From Gammaproteobacteria bacterium (GTDB taxonomy: Bacteria; Pseudomonadota; Gammaproteobacteria; Arenicellales; JAANXG01), in the NCBI GenBank assembly GCA_024638505.1, contig JAHEKE010000004.1:109763-173762 (forward strand): a stretch of 64,000 bases of DNA, written 5' to 3'. The notes beneath the pieces were generated by a model. The model ran no database searches and was not told the DNA's origin. It saw nothing but the letters and a program-made list of their open reading frames with translations. Position numbers and translations under genes: made by a program. Each line of letters begins with the position of its first letter. Positions within the stretch are counted from its first letter, which is position 1. Below, in pieces: positions 27,479 to 35,615 of this stretch.

Positions 27479-28777
27479 TTAGTTCAACACCGCTTCCAGC
27501 GCCTCAGGGGTCGGCACCCAGCGCACGCCGTTATTCTGAATACCCGCAGCGAGGTCAGTGGTGATGACTTCCCACGCCATCGGATCCGCGGCAGAGGTAT
27601 CAATCAGCGTCGCCACTGTCTCTTTCTTGGTCGTTACCGCAGCACGCGTCCCCTCAGGGTTAAAAGCGACATTGTGCGGCCCGAGCCCAGTGAAAATGTT
27701 TTTGATGGCGACGTCTTCCTGCGTATCAATAACGGTCACGATATCCGACTTGCCCGCCTCATTGGTGAACAAACCATAACGGGTGTTGGCCGGGTTTAGA
27801 TAAAGCCGGTTGGCATCCGGTCCGGTCTCGATCACCTTGGTCAGCTCAAGTTTCTGCATATCAATGACCGCGACGGCGTTCGCCTTGCGCAGTCCACCAT
27901 AGCACTTGGAACTGTCCGGCAGGCAGGTGATATTGCCGCCACCGCCGGGTACCTCGATGGATTTGACCTGGTCACCGGTATTGGTATCGAAGAAAACAAT
28001 CTGGCCCTTTGCTCCTACCATGAAGTACTTGCCGTCAGGCGACATTGCACCGGCGCGGCCGCCTTCGATCGGCACCATCTTGATCTCCTTGCGCGCCTTG
28101 ACGTCCACGATGGATACGCCCTTGGGGTCCTGCTGGCAGGTTGTAAAAACTTTCGAGTCGTCCAGGGTAAACATCGCATCTCTTGCCCCGTTACAGCTGA
28201 TTTCGATGGTCTGCAACGGTTTGCGGGTGGCGGTGCTGAGAAAGGTCAGATAGCCGTGCTCCTTATCCAGGATGTTGCCCACTACCGCCAGCGGCTGGGT
28301 ATAAGCAAAACCTATATGCAGTGGCGCAATGACTTTTTTCCCATCCATGCTGACATTAAATTTATCGACTACCTCATGCGTCAGCAGATCGATGGTCCAG
28401 AACAGATCCGTTTCATAACGCTGCGAGGACCACACATACCGCGCACCGGGGATGACCCAGAGGTGATGGTTACCGGCGATGTCTCCCAGATCTATTTTCT
28501 TTATGGTTTCGCCCTTATCGTAATCCACAACGGATACGGTAGGCTCGCCCTGGTTATCAATCAGGAAGTTTCCGGGCATGCCTTTCACCGCATCCCAATC
28601 CATGCGTACCGTGTTCTGCGGATCTAGAAAAACCAGCGACTGGTACTCCTCAGTGCTCATACCCTCAGTCGGCGCACCAAACTTCTTCTTACCCATATCA
28701 GCCTGAACGCTCAGCGACACGCCCAGAGCAACTGCGATAGCGGAAACTAATACAACGAAAAACGATTTACTTTTCAT
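27479..28777 (-). CDS. Periplasmic YncE-like beta-propeller protein of the sox cluster
   Basis: A 432-residue protein with a signal peptide (about 1-26, ending VQA) and seven or so YVTN-like blades (for example TVSVVDYDKGETIKKIDL and IVTVIDTQEDVAIKNIF). No haem motif CxxCH is present, so it is not a cd1-type nitrite reductase, although the blades resemble that propeller. ATG 28777 has GAGGAGGT about 6 bases upstream. It sits between the YedE permease gene and soxY. A scaffold or sulfur-substrate-binding role is only an inference. Confidence 0.75.
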   Translation of the reverse strand: MKSKSFFVVLVSAIAVALGVSLSVQADMGKKKFGAPTEGMSTEEYQSLVFLDPQNTVRMDWDAVKGMPGNFLIDNQGEPTVSVVDYDKGETIKKIDLGDIAGNHHLWVIPGARYVWSSQRYETDLFWTIDLLTHEVVDKFNVSMDGKKVIAPLHIGFAYTQPLAVVGNILDKEHGYLTFLSTATRKPLQTIEISCNGARDAMFTLDDSKVFTTCQQDPKGVSIVDVKARKEIKMVPIEGGRAGAMSPDGKYFMVGAKGQIVFFDTNTGDQVKSIEVPGGGGNITCLPDSSKCYGGLRKANAVAVIDMQKLELTKVIETGPDANRLYLNPANTRYGLFTNEAGKSDIVTVIDTQEDVAIKNIFTGLGPHNVAFNPEGTRAAVTTKKETVATLIDTSAADPMAWEVITTDLAAGIQNNGVRWVPTPEALEAVLN

Positions 28778-28885
28778 GCCTACCTCCTCTCTATATCAGA
28801 GAATCATTATATCTCTTTATTTCTTGCCCCGTGGAGTTACCACCTAAAAAGCATTCCACAGAGTACATTTTGCCCATAATCACTG

Positions 28886-30079
28886 TTACCAAGCCACTAC
28901 CAGCTTCCTCTTTACCTCGTTCCATACCACCAGCAGGTACCATACGCTCATCAGGCCAATCACCAGGAAAATCGCCATCTTCCAACTAACAAAATCGGGC
29001 AAAAATACCGGTTCGCCGAGTTTCATCAGCCATCCGCTCTCCTCCAGCCATGCCCTGAACCAGGAGCCAGACACGGCAAAAGCAAACAAGGCGATCCAAA
29101 GCTTTATCTGTCCTTCCCCCGCCCGCCACAGGCATCCCGTTGCACACCCCCCGCTCAAAGACATGCCCACGCCGAAGATAATACCGCCGACCAGGCTGCC
29201 AAACCAAAAACCAGACGAAACAAACGCATCCCAATCGCGTAAATCCGTCCACTTCAGGATAGAAAATCCGATCACGCTAATCACAACCGCGAGAATCACC
29301 GCCTTGGTCATCTCGCCATCACCGGTCAAAAAAGGTTCGCGGAAAGCGCGGACAAAGCAAAATCGTGACCTCTGCATGAAAATCCCCAGTGCTAAACCAA
29401 ATAACAAAAACCCTCCCCGGGTTGAGTAGTCGAAGTCGTCATAGACAAAAGCCAGCGCCAGCCCAGCAAGCAGAACCAGAACGCCGGCTATGGGCTGAGC
29501 TTTCAGCCAGAGGGATGATTTGTCTTTACCGCTCGTTGCCGATTTATAAGACGACGTCGTGTCAATGTGGTTCACTTCCAGGATGAGCAGGCGCAACCCA
29601 ATGTAGGCCCCAATCATGAGGCCGATCATCATGGCAACGCCGGCCATGGACAGGGCGCTGATGGAACTGAAAAAACCGCCGATGTTGCAGCCAAAAGCCA
29701 TGGCTGCGCCAATACCCATCAGAATGCCGCCCACCAGTCCTTTGAGCAGCTCGAACGGTGGTGCACCGCGGATGCGGAATTGTCCTGCCAGCAGCGCTGC
29801 GGCAAAAGCCCCCGCGATCACGCCAAAATTCAGGATAGAGGTTGAGTAGAGATGCGGTGGAATGATCGTGCTGTCGGTAAGGCGCAGCGTATTGAACGCC
29901 CAGTCACCCCAATTCCTCACCCCATCGGCTGAGCTCCAGGGTTTTTCATAAGCAAACAGCATGATATTGACCACGGCGAGCAATATTCCGCCAACCCATG
30001 CCGCCCACTGGCGGCCAAATAGCTTGGCATAGCCTTCGCCGAGGGCGCCGCCGAAGCTTTTACTGGCTTTTTCGGTCAT
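28886..30079 (-). CDS. YeeE/YedE-family sulfur-compound permease (full length)
   Basis: A 397-residue membrane protein with about ten helices, made of two YeeE/YedE repeats. It carries the family's cysteine motifs SGGCATGCLW in the C-terminal half, FGCNIGG in the first half and QRSRFCFV. YeeE (TsuA) imports thiosulfate through such cysteines. It is the first gene of the leftward sox cluster, which supports a sulfur substrate. No Shine-Dalgarno is visible before ATG 30079. Confidence 0.88.
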   Translation of the reverse strand: MTEKASKSFGGALGEGYAKLFGRQWAAWVGGILLAVVNIMLFAYEKPWSSADGVRNWGDWAFNTLRLTDSTIIPPHLYSTSILNFGVIAGAFAAALLAGQFRIRGAPPFELLKGLVGGILMGIGAAMAFGCNIGGFFSSISALSMAGVAMMIGLMIGAYIGLRLLILEVNHIDTTSSYKSATSGKDKSSLWLKAQPIAGVLVLLAGLALAFVYDDFDYSTRGGFLLFGLALGIFMQRSRFCFVRAFREPFLTGDGEMTKAVILAVVISVIGFSILKWTDLRDWDAFVSSGFWFGSLVGGIIFGVGMSLSGGCATGCLWRAGEGQIKLWIALFAFAVSGSWFRAWLEESGWLMKLGEPVFLPDFVSWKMAIFLVIGLMSVWYLLVVWNEVKRKLVVAW

Positions 30080-30198
30080 GCTGCAAGGGGAGTCTTGCTC
30101 ATGGGCGATTTATCTTACTATCAAAGGGGGGGCGGTCAACTTGCCTAAAGGGATAGATTAAGGCGGTCCAGCTCTATCCCTAATGCCTTTTTACCTTG

Positions 30199-30318
30199 TA
30201 TTCCGAATAGTAATAAAAAACCTTAAGCCAGATTTAATCTAACAGATTTGATATGGGTCAAATCTGATCTCCAGTGACCAACAGCCGCAAGCACAGTTGA
30301 GTTAATATTTTGTATAAT
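30199..30318. promoter_or_regulatory. Divergent control region of the sulfur-transport genes, with an FNR-like box
   Basis: TTGAT-ATGG-GTCAA at 30248-30261 is one base from the FNR/Anr consensus and lies inside a 9-base perfect inverted repeat (30243-30266, six-base loop). A TATAAT at 30313-30318 would place the box near -70 of the rightward genes, a known class I distance. A second small dyad TATTC-C-GAATA is at 30199-30209, behind the leftward permease gene. Other regulators of this symmetry are possible. Confidence 0.45.
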
Positions 30319-30363
30319 TCGAGCTGCGGGGGAGGTTTACTTTTTTAAACTACGAGAAGCAAG

Positions 30364-30783
30364 ATGGCTGATATCAATTGGGTTGGCGGAATCGTCGGTG
30401 GCCTGATGATCGGGAGCGCCGCAACCCTGCTTTTGCTATTCAACGGGCGTATCGCGGGCGTATCCGGCATCGTTGGCCAAATATTTGTTGCAAAGCCGAA
30501 CCGCGGGAATGCCTGGCGGCTTTTTTTCGGCGCCGGGCTAGTCTCGGGTGCGGCCATCTATAGCGCTTTCACCGGCGCGCTATCTGTGCAGATGCAGGCC
30601 CACGGTCCACTACTTATCGCTGGCGGGCTGTTGGTCGGTATTGGCACAAGACTGGGATCGGGCTGCACCTCGGGCCATGGTGTGTGCGGTATAGCCAGAT
30701 TCTCGCCCCGCTCCATTGTGGCAACTTTCATTTTCATTGCGTTGGCCATGCTTACCGTCTTGATTCTGAAATCTTTTCGATGA
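30364..30783 (+). CDS. YeeE/YedE half-permease A
   Basis: A 139-residue membrane protein with four helices, equal to one YeeE/YedE repeat, carrying the SGCTSGHGVCGI cysteine motif. Two-gene half-permeases of this kind (PmpAB type) are common in sulfur-metabolising bacteria. ATG 30364 follows a purine-rich stretch. Its stop overlaps the next start as ATGA, indicating coupled translation and a heterodimer. Confidence 0.85.
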   Translation: MADINWVGGIVGGLMIGSAATLLLLFNGRIAGVSGIVGQIFVAKPNRGNAWRLFFGAGLVSGAAIYSAFTGALSVQMQAHGPLLIAGGLLVGIGTRLGSGCTSGHGVCGIARFSPRSIVATFIFIALAMLTVLILKSFR

Positions 30784-31244
30784 ACAGGACCAACTTCATC
30801 AGTTTGTTCGCCGGGGTAGTGTTCGGTCTGGGTCTCGCAGTTTCAGAGATGATCAATCCCATGCGAGTCATCGGATTTCTAGACGTCACAGGGGAGTGGG
30901 ATGCCACGCTTGCTCTAGTCATGGCAGGCGCACTAAGCGTCACCCTGGTGACCTTCCGCCTCGTCTTGAAAATGGCCCGCCCCATCTGTGCTGCATCATT
31001 TTCTTTACCGAACAAAACCGAGATCGATGCCAAGCTTATGTGCGGCGCCGCGTTGTTTGGTATCGGCTGGGGTATTGCCGGTCTGTGCCCAGGGCCCGCA
31101 GTTGCAGCGCTGACCACCGCATCAACTGATATCTTTCTGTTTGTCGCAGCGATGATACTTGGGTATGTGATCACGCACCATCTTGAACGCGGAAGTGCTG
31201 ATCCGGCCCGGGAGGTAACCGATCGTTCCGTTAAACCGTACTGA
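30780..31244 (+). CDS. YeeE/YedE half-permease B
   Basis: A 154-residue membrane protein with four helices and the matching GIAGLCPGPAVAAL cysteine motif of the B-type half-permease. The conserved SEMINPMRVIGFLDV opening fits the family. ATG 30780 overlaps the A gene stop by four bases. Together the pair probably moves a reduced sulfur compound, complementing the full-length YedE protein encoded divergently. Confidence 0.87.
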   Translation: MNRTNFISLFAGVVFGLGLAVSEMINPMRVIGFLDVTGEWDATLALVMAGALSVTLVTFRLVLKMARPICAASFSLPNKTEIDAKLMCGAALFGIGWGIAGLCPGPAVAALTTASTDIFLFVAAMILGYVITHHLERGSADPAREVTDRSVKPY

Positions 31245-31247
31245 CAA

Positions 31248-32360
31248 TCAGGCAGTGCCCGCTAAAAATTGCCCAAGCTTCTCCAATCCGTCCGCCATGT
31301 TCCGCCTGCCGAATCCGACTCGAAAGCAGTTGCTGTCATCTCCGTAAACTGTCCCCGGCAGCAACAGTACCCCGCCTTGCTGCACCAGTTTTTCGCAGAA
31401 ATTTTCGACCGGCTCGAGCAGGTAGCGGGGAAAGGCGATAGGACCGGCCTCTGGCTCGTACCATGAAAAGGTATCTTGATAGCGGGAGAAGAAAGATCCG
31501 AGCGTGCGCAAGTTTTGGCGAATAATCCCCCGGTTCCGCTCGACTATAGACTCACCGTGGCGCAAGGCAAGGGTCGCCAGGAATTCGCTTGGTGCACTGT
31601 TACAGATGGTGGTGTAGTCTTTAAATGCGGCAAGCTTATTGAGCAATTCGCTGCTGCGAGTCGCCACCCAACCAATGCGCAGCCCCGCAAGTCCGTAGGT
31701 TTTTGACATCACACCGAGCGATATTCCGCGCTCATTGATATCAGCAAACGACGGCAGCCGGCGCGCCGGATCATACTCAAGACCCCGATACACTTCATCG
31801 CAAAACACAATAAAGCCTCGAGTGTCCGATAGGTGCGACAGCGCAGCAAGAAACTCCGAACTCGGCAGATGCCCTGTCGGATTGTGCGGGAAGTTGACCA
31901 CGACCAGCTTTGTTCTATCGGTTAACATGTCCTTGAGTAAATCGAGGTTCAGCGCCCAGCCCCGGGCCGAGTCCCCTCTCCACTCCAGCACGTCAACGCC
32001 AATACCACGCGCCACTTCACCGAGCGACTGATAGTAAGGAGCGTGCACTACAATCTGATCGCCCTCTTGCAGAGCGACATTCATAAAGTTGAATATTGCT
32101 TCTTCCGCACCCGTATGAACCAGAATCTGCTCAGGCGAAATGCTCCGATACAGGTGGGCGATCTCGCAGCGAAGCTCGGGGCTGCCGCGTGATTCGGTAT
32201 AGCCAAGCCAGAGGGAAGACAGCTGCTCGTGCGCCCCGTCTTCCAGCCGAAGCAAATCATCGACAGACTGGCTCTCACAGTCGGAACAGCATAGAAGATA
32301 GGGGGCGGTAAACTCATACTGAGCAAAGAAGCGCTCAAGCCTAAAAGGTTTAAGTTTCAA
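31248..32360 (-). CDS. Class I/II PLP aminotransferase
   Basis: A 370-residue fold-type I aminotransferase: the cofactor-binding NFPHNPTGH, CDEVYRGLEY and the lysine motif MSKTYGLAGLRIGW are clear. It resembles the valine-pyruvate/histidinol-like aminotransferases with relaxed substrate range. TTG 32360 is chosen because AGGAG lies 8 bases upstream; a longer frame to 32381 lacks a site. It stands apart from the sulfur genes, converging with only 3 bases between stops. Confidence 0.85.
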   Translation of the reverse strand: MKLKPFRLERFFAQYEFTAPYLLCCSDCESQSVDDLLRLEDGAHEQLSSLWLGYTESRGSPELRCEIAHLYRSISPEQILVHTGAEEAIFNFMNVALQEGDQIVVHAPYYQSLGEVARGIGVDVLEWRGDSARGWALNLDLLKDMLTDRTKLVVVNFPHNPTGHLPSSEFLAALSHLSDTRGFIVFCDEVYRGLEYDPARRLPSFADINERGISLGVMSKTYGLAGLRIGWVATRSSELLNKLAAFKDYTTICNSAPSEFLATLALRHGESIVERNRGIIRQNLRTLGSFFSRYQDTFSWYEPEAGPIAFPRYLLEPVENFCEKLVQQGGVLLLPGTVYGDDSNCFRVGFGRRNMADGLEKLGQFLAGTA

Positions 32361-32581
32361 CGATGGACTCCTGCACACCAAAGCCGGGAGGTGTTTGCAC
32401 CCGCGCAGCGACCTACCCTATGCCGGCTGCCAATGATACCGGCATAGTTTCTCCGGGTCTCGCCCGCCAAACCCAGCTGTAGACGGCGCGCGCTAAGAAA
32501 AATCCGCAGTTTTTGACGATATGACCCACGCGATGCTTGAAAATATGTACTCATTACCGTCACCCTTTCCCCTTCCCTAGC

Positions 32582-32593
32582 GTTAGCGCTAAC
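32582..32593. promoter_or_regulatory. LacI/GalR-like operator palindrome
   Basis: GTTAGCGCTAAC is a perfect 12-base palindrome with central GCGC, the shape of LacI/GalR-family operators. It lies 25 bases before the ATG of the glycine-zipper gene, within reach of its promoter. No LacI-type regulator gene is in the window. Confidence 0.4.
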
Positions 32594-32618
32594 AGGTAAG
32601 AACTTAAAAGGCGTGACG

Positions 32619-33125
32619 ATGAATACAAAACTTAGACCTCTACTAGCCGCTGTAATCGGGCTTTCCCTAGCTGTTCCCGGAATCGCGCCGGCAGACCATT
32701 ACGGCCACGGGCACAAGTACAAGCACAGCCACAAAAAACATCATCGCCATGACAGCCGGCACTACGGTGGGCATGGTTTTCATGGCAAACCGATAAGGCA
32801 TTACTATAAGCGTGATAACAGCCATGAAAAGCTTTTGATCGGGCTACTGGTCGGTGGTATTGCTGGCTACGCTATCAGCAACGCGCAAAAAAGGTATACC
32901 TACGCTCAGCCTCCTCAGGCATATACTTATCCACAACGCTACCAACCACAGCCCGCTGCTTACCCTGCGAACACGGTGCAGTACAGCGGCATCGCATGTC
33001 TGCAGGAACGCGAATATCAAACGACAGTCGTCGTTGGCGGTCAAAACGTGCCAGCGTACGGCACAGCGTGTCTGCAGCCGGACGGTTCCTGGCGCCACGG
33101 CCGCGCGCAACCGGTTCCTTACTAG
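32619..33125 (+). CDS. Exported His-rich glycine-zipper protein
   Basis: A 168-residue protein: signal peptide (1-25, ending IAPA), a His/Lys-rich stretch (about 26-70: HYGHGHKYKHSHKKHHRHD), a glycine-zipper membrane motif LLIGLLVGGIAGYA, a Gln/Pro/Tyr-rich linker and a C-terminal RcnB- or surface-antigen-like module with paired cysteines (GIACLQ, GTACLQPDGSW). The His-rich part could bind metal. ATG 32619 has AAAAGG about 8 bases upstream. Its stop precedes the cupin gene by 17 bases. Confidence 0.75.
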   Translation: MNTKLRPLLAAVIGLSLAVPGIAPADHYGHGHKYKHSHKKHHRHDSRHYGGHGFHGKPIRHYYKRDNSHEKLLIGLLVGGIAGYAISNAQKRYTYAQPPQAYTYPQRYQPQPAAYPANTVQYSGIACLQEREYQTTVVVGGQNVPAYGTACLQPDGSWRHGRAQPVPY

Positions 33126-33142
33126 GCGCATCAGAGCGCGTC

Positions 33143-33526
33143 ATGACGCAGCAGCAGAAGTTCAACCACAGCATCGGCGAAAACGCAGAGTTCGAATCCC
33201 GCGGATTGCGCAGCTATTTCGAGTATCGTGACCTGGGCATAGCCGACGCCACTGACGGCGAGTTTGTCGCCCACATTATCCGCGCTAAAAAAGGTCACAG
33301 CGCGGCGGGCCAGTGGCACGTGCATGGATGCAAATTCCAAATGTACTATGTACTGCAGGGATGGGCTCGCTTCGAGTATGAGGGGCAAGGTATCAAGACG
33401 GTCAGATCTGGCGATTGCGTGCTCCAACCCGCTGGGATTCGACATCGTGAGATTGAACATTCGCCGGACCTTGAGCTCATTGAGATTGTGTCACCGGCAG
33501 ACTTCACCAGCTTGGATGTCAAATAG
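33143..33526 (+). CDS. Small single-domain cupin protein
   Basis: A 127-residue cupin with the metal-binding WHVHGCKFQMYYVLQG and the second motif GDCVLQPAGIRHREIEH. The long upstream frame to 32996 overlaps the neighbouring gene; ATG 33143 gives the expected size. A metal-binding enzyme or regulator, substrate unknown. It may share a transcript with the glycine-zipper gene. Confidence 0.8.
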   Translation: MTQQQKFNHSIGENAEFESRGLRSYFEYRDLGIADATDGEFVAHIIRAKKGHSAAGQWHVHGCKFQMYYVLQGWARFEYEGQGIKTVRSGDCVLQPAGIRHREIEHSPDLELIEIVSPADFTSLDVK

Positions 33527-33635
33527 TAGTTTCCCCCAGGGCAACAAACTGAGTTCTAGCGTGCGCAGTAATTAGAAGAATTAATCGACGCAGGCTCAAA
33601 CAATCATGCGGGATTGGCGCACGCGAGATTAGGCT

Positions 33636-35201
33636 CTATCCGCTTTTATTTTCTATTTCGGGATTCCAGCGCAGGACAACGTTGTAATGGACGCGGGCGG
33701 GCGGGATCAGTTTGCTAATGCGCTTTTCTGCACTGCTTCTGATTTTCTCGCGGGTACCTAAAGACAGCTCGGATTCTCTTGATGCACCGGACAGCTCCAG
33801 GCATTTGGCCAGATCGTTCAGATCACCCAGCTTTTCCTGCAGTGCGGTCAGGGATTTCAGTGCTTGCGCATCAGCCCCCTCACTCATAGGAAGAATTTCG
33901 AGTGTGTAACGAAGCTTCTTAGACTTTATGCGTATGGCATGAATTTCAGATAAAGGCTTACGCTCAGTGAGGCGCCCGAGTTTACGCAAGCGACGGATGT
34001 TCATCTTCAGCGCGCTTCGCCCGACATTCGCGGCGTCCGGCCCACCCTGCACGGGCAGGCCGGCGAGCCAGCACTGAATGTGCAGAATGAGACGCTGGGC
34101 CCGTCGGCTGCGGTAGGTATCAAGTGCCTGCGGCAATAGCTTGGCATGATTTTTCCTGGCCAGCCGGTCGATTTCCACACGCTGTTCCGCGGCCAGCTCC
34201 TTCATTTTAGGCAAGGTTTCATGTCGAAGTACGTGCCAGTCGCGACATTCTCCCAGCCTGGTCTGCAGCCAGCGTAATTCTCCGTTGAGGGCTTTTCGAT
34301 CCATATAGCTTATAAAAGATTTACAGGCATGCAGAATGGCACGCATGCGCCGGACCGCGACCCGGGTCTGATGAATAGCTTCCGCTTTGTCTGCGAGCAG
34401 ATTTGGATTGTTGACAAAAAAATGAGCCAACGCGCTGGACATCGCGTTCTGCAGGACGCTGTACGCGTCTTCACTGCTGGTAGACACAAACTCCTTGTGT
34501 TTGCGGGGGCGAAAAGCATGCGGGCGACTGATCGCAGCGTAACCTCTTTCTGCCTTTGTCACACCGATCTGCTGCCAGTCACATTTTTCGTTCAACCTGC
34601 ACAGCAAAATAAACATCTTTTCCGCACTTCCGGATTTCAACTCGATCTTGATCTCCGAGATCGTCTCGATTGCCTCGTCCGACACCGGGTGCGAAAGATG
34701 TCCCTGGTCATAAATCAGGCTCAATTCGGTATCAGCAAACGCCAGCTCCAACCTGGTTCGGCGGACGCTGGTTGAGAAAACCCGAGTAAGCCGTTGGAGA
34801 GCGCCACTGGAAATGCCAGTTCCAGCCAAAACCTGACGCACCATCCCGAGGTGCGGTTCGTTTTGCTCCAGAGTTCTCGATATTTCCCAGCGCGTCAGCG
34901 CGCCCGCGGTGAAATTACGGCCCGCTTGTATGGTCTGGACGATGTGCGTTCCCGTCTGACGGACCTGGAGCGTGATGTTGCTCTTTTTCAGCAGGAAACG
35001 GGGCGTATCGTAATAAGTAGTGTGCTGCAGAATTGCCGGTGTCTTGCGCAGCGTGTGGCGCTTCAAGGCTTTCGATGACATAAGCCGCCGCGCCTCTACG
35101 GCTGAAATGGCGAACTTGGCCTGGGTTTGCTTCTCTGCCAGAAATGGCCGGCGCTTGGGCTCGCCTGACGCACGTTTCGTGGCAATGGTCAGCAGTTCCA
35201 T
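33636..35201 (-). CDS. CYTH-CHAD domain protein
   Basis: A 521-residue protein. The CYTH domain covers about residues 25-210; the expected E-x-E-x-K signature reads QTQAK, so both acidic residues are replaced. The helical CHAD domain covers about 245-510, with the conserved histidine motifs IHQTRVAVRRMRAIL and IHAIRIKSKKLRYTLEIL that bind polyphosphate. Other CYTH strands look normal. It is probably polyphosphate-associated and may lack triphosphatase activity. Confidence 0.88.
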   Translation of the reverse strand: MELLTIATKRASGEPKRRPFLAEKQTQAKFAISAVEARRLMSSKALKRHTLRKTPAILQHTTYYDTPRFLLKKSNITLQVRQTGTHIVQTIQAGRNFTAGALTRWEISRTLEQNEPHLGMVRQVLAGTGISSGALQRLTRVFSTSVRRTRLELAFADTELSLIYDQGHLSHPVSDEAIETISEIKIELKSGSAEKMFILLCRLNEKCDWQQIGVTKAERGYAAISRPHAFRPRKHKEFVSTSSEDAYSVLQNAMSSALAHFFVNNPNLLADKAEAIHQTRVAVRRMRAILHACKSFISYMDRKALNGELRWLQTRLGECRDWHVLRHETLPKMKELAAEQRVEIDRLARKNHAKLLPQALDTYRSRRAQRLILHIQCWLAGLPVQGGPDAANVGRSALKMNIRRLRKLGRLTERKPLSEIHAIRIKSKKLRYTLEILPMSEGADAQALKSLTALQEKLGDLNDLAKCLELSGASRESELSLGTREKIRSSAEKRISKLIPPARVHYNVVLRWNPEIENKSG

Positions 35202-35349
35202 AATGACCTACCCACACGTTTGCACATGAATTATGGTAATAACGCACTTAGCATGAGTTGTAAAGCGCGAAGACGACGGGCTTATCGCCGTATCACAAAC
35301 AATTTGCATACGCCAATGTACTTAACTCCATGTAATCGATAGATACTGT

Positions 35350-35517
35350 TCAATCGATACCAGACCCGAAAGAACCTCCGGCAAAGCCGCCTAAACCAGA
35401 GGAGCCATCGATAATCCCCCCAAAGCCCGAGGAGCCGCCGGGACCTGAAGAACCTGCTGCAAAGCCACCAGAACCCGGCGAGCCGCCGCGCCGGTATGCT
35501 GTGACAACCAGCATCAT
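35350..35517 (-). CDS. Glycine-rich 55-residue small protein
   Basis: ATG 35517 (or 35514) has AAGG about 7 bases upstream. The frame runs MMLVVTAYRR and then a run of Gly/Ser/Phe repeats (GGF, GSSG, GFGG units) to TGA. The complementary strand of the same DNA is a proline-rich frame without a start codon, so the minus strand is preferred. The reading frame, site and ordered composition make it a plausible small gene. No family recognised. Confidence 0.4.
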   Translation of the reverse strand: MMLVVTAYRRGGSPGSGGFAAGSSGPGGSSGFGGIIDGSSGLGGFAGGSFGSGID

Positions 35518-35615
35518 GCCACAACCTTGGCAATGTCGGCCCGATCTTTATAATAACGCTCTGGCGGCTTAAACAACAAAATAATCACATTATGTAATCA
35601 ACTGGAGGCTGTCTC

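Noticed and set aside
27479..28777. cd1-type nitrite reductase
   Set aside because: The propeller lacks any CxxCH haem site and cytochrome domain; only the blade pattern is similar.
35340..35570. Proline-rich rightward frame with repeated PKPEEP-like units
   Set aside because: It has no start codon after the preceding TAA; the complementary strand offers a frame with start and ribosome site.
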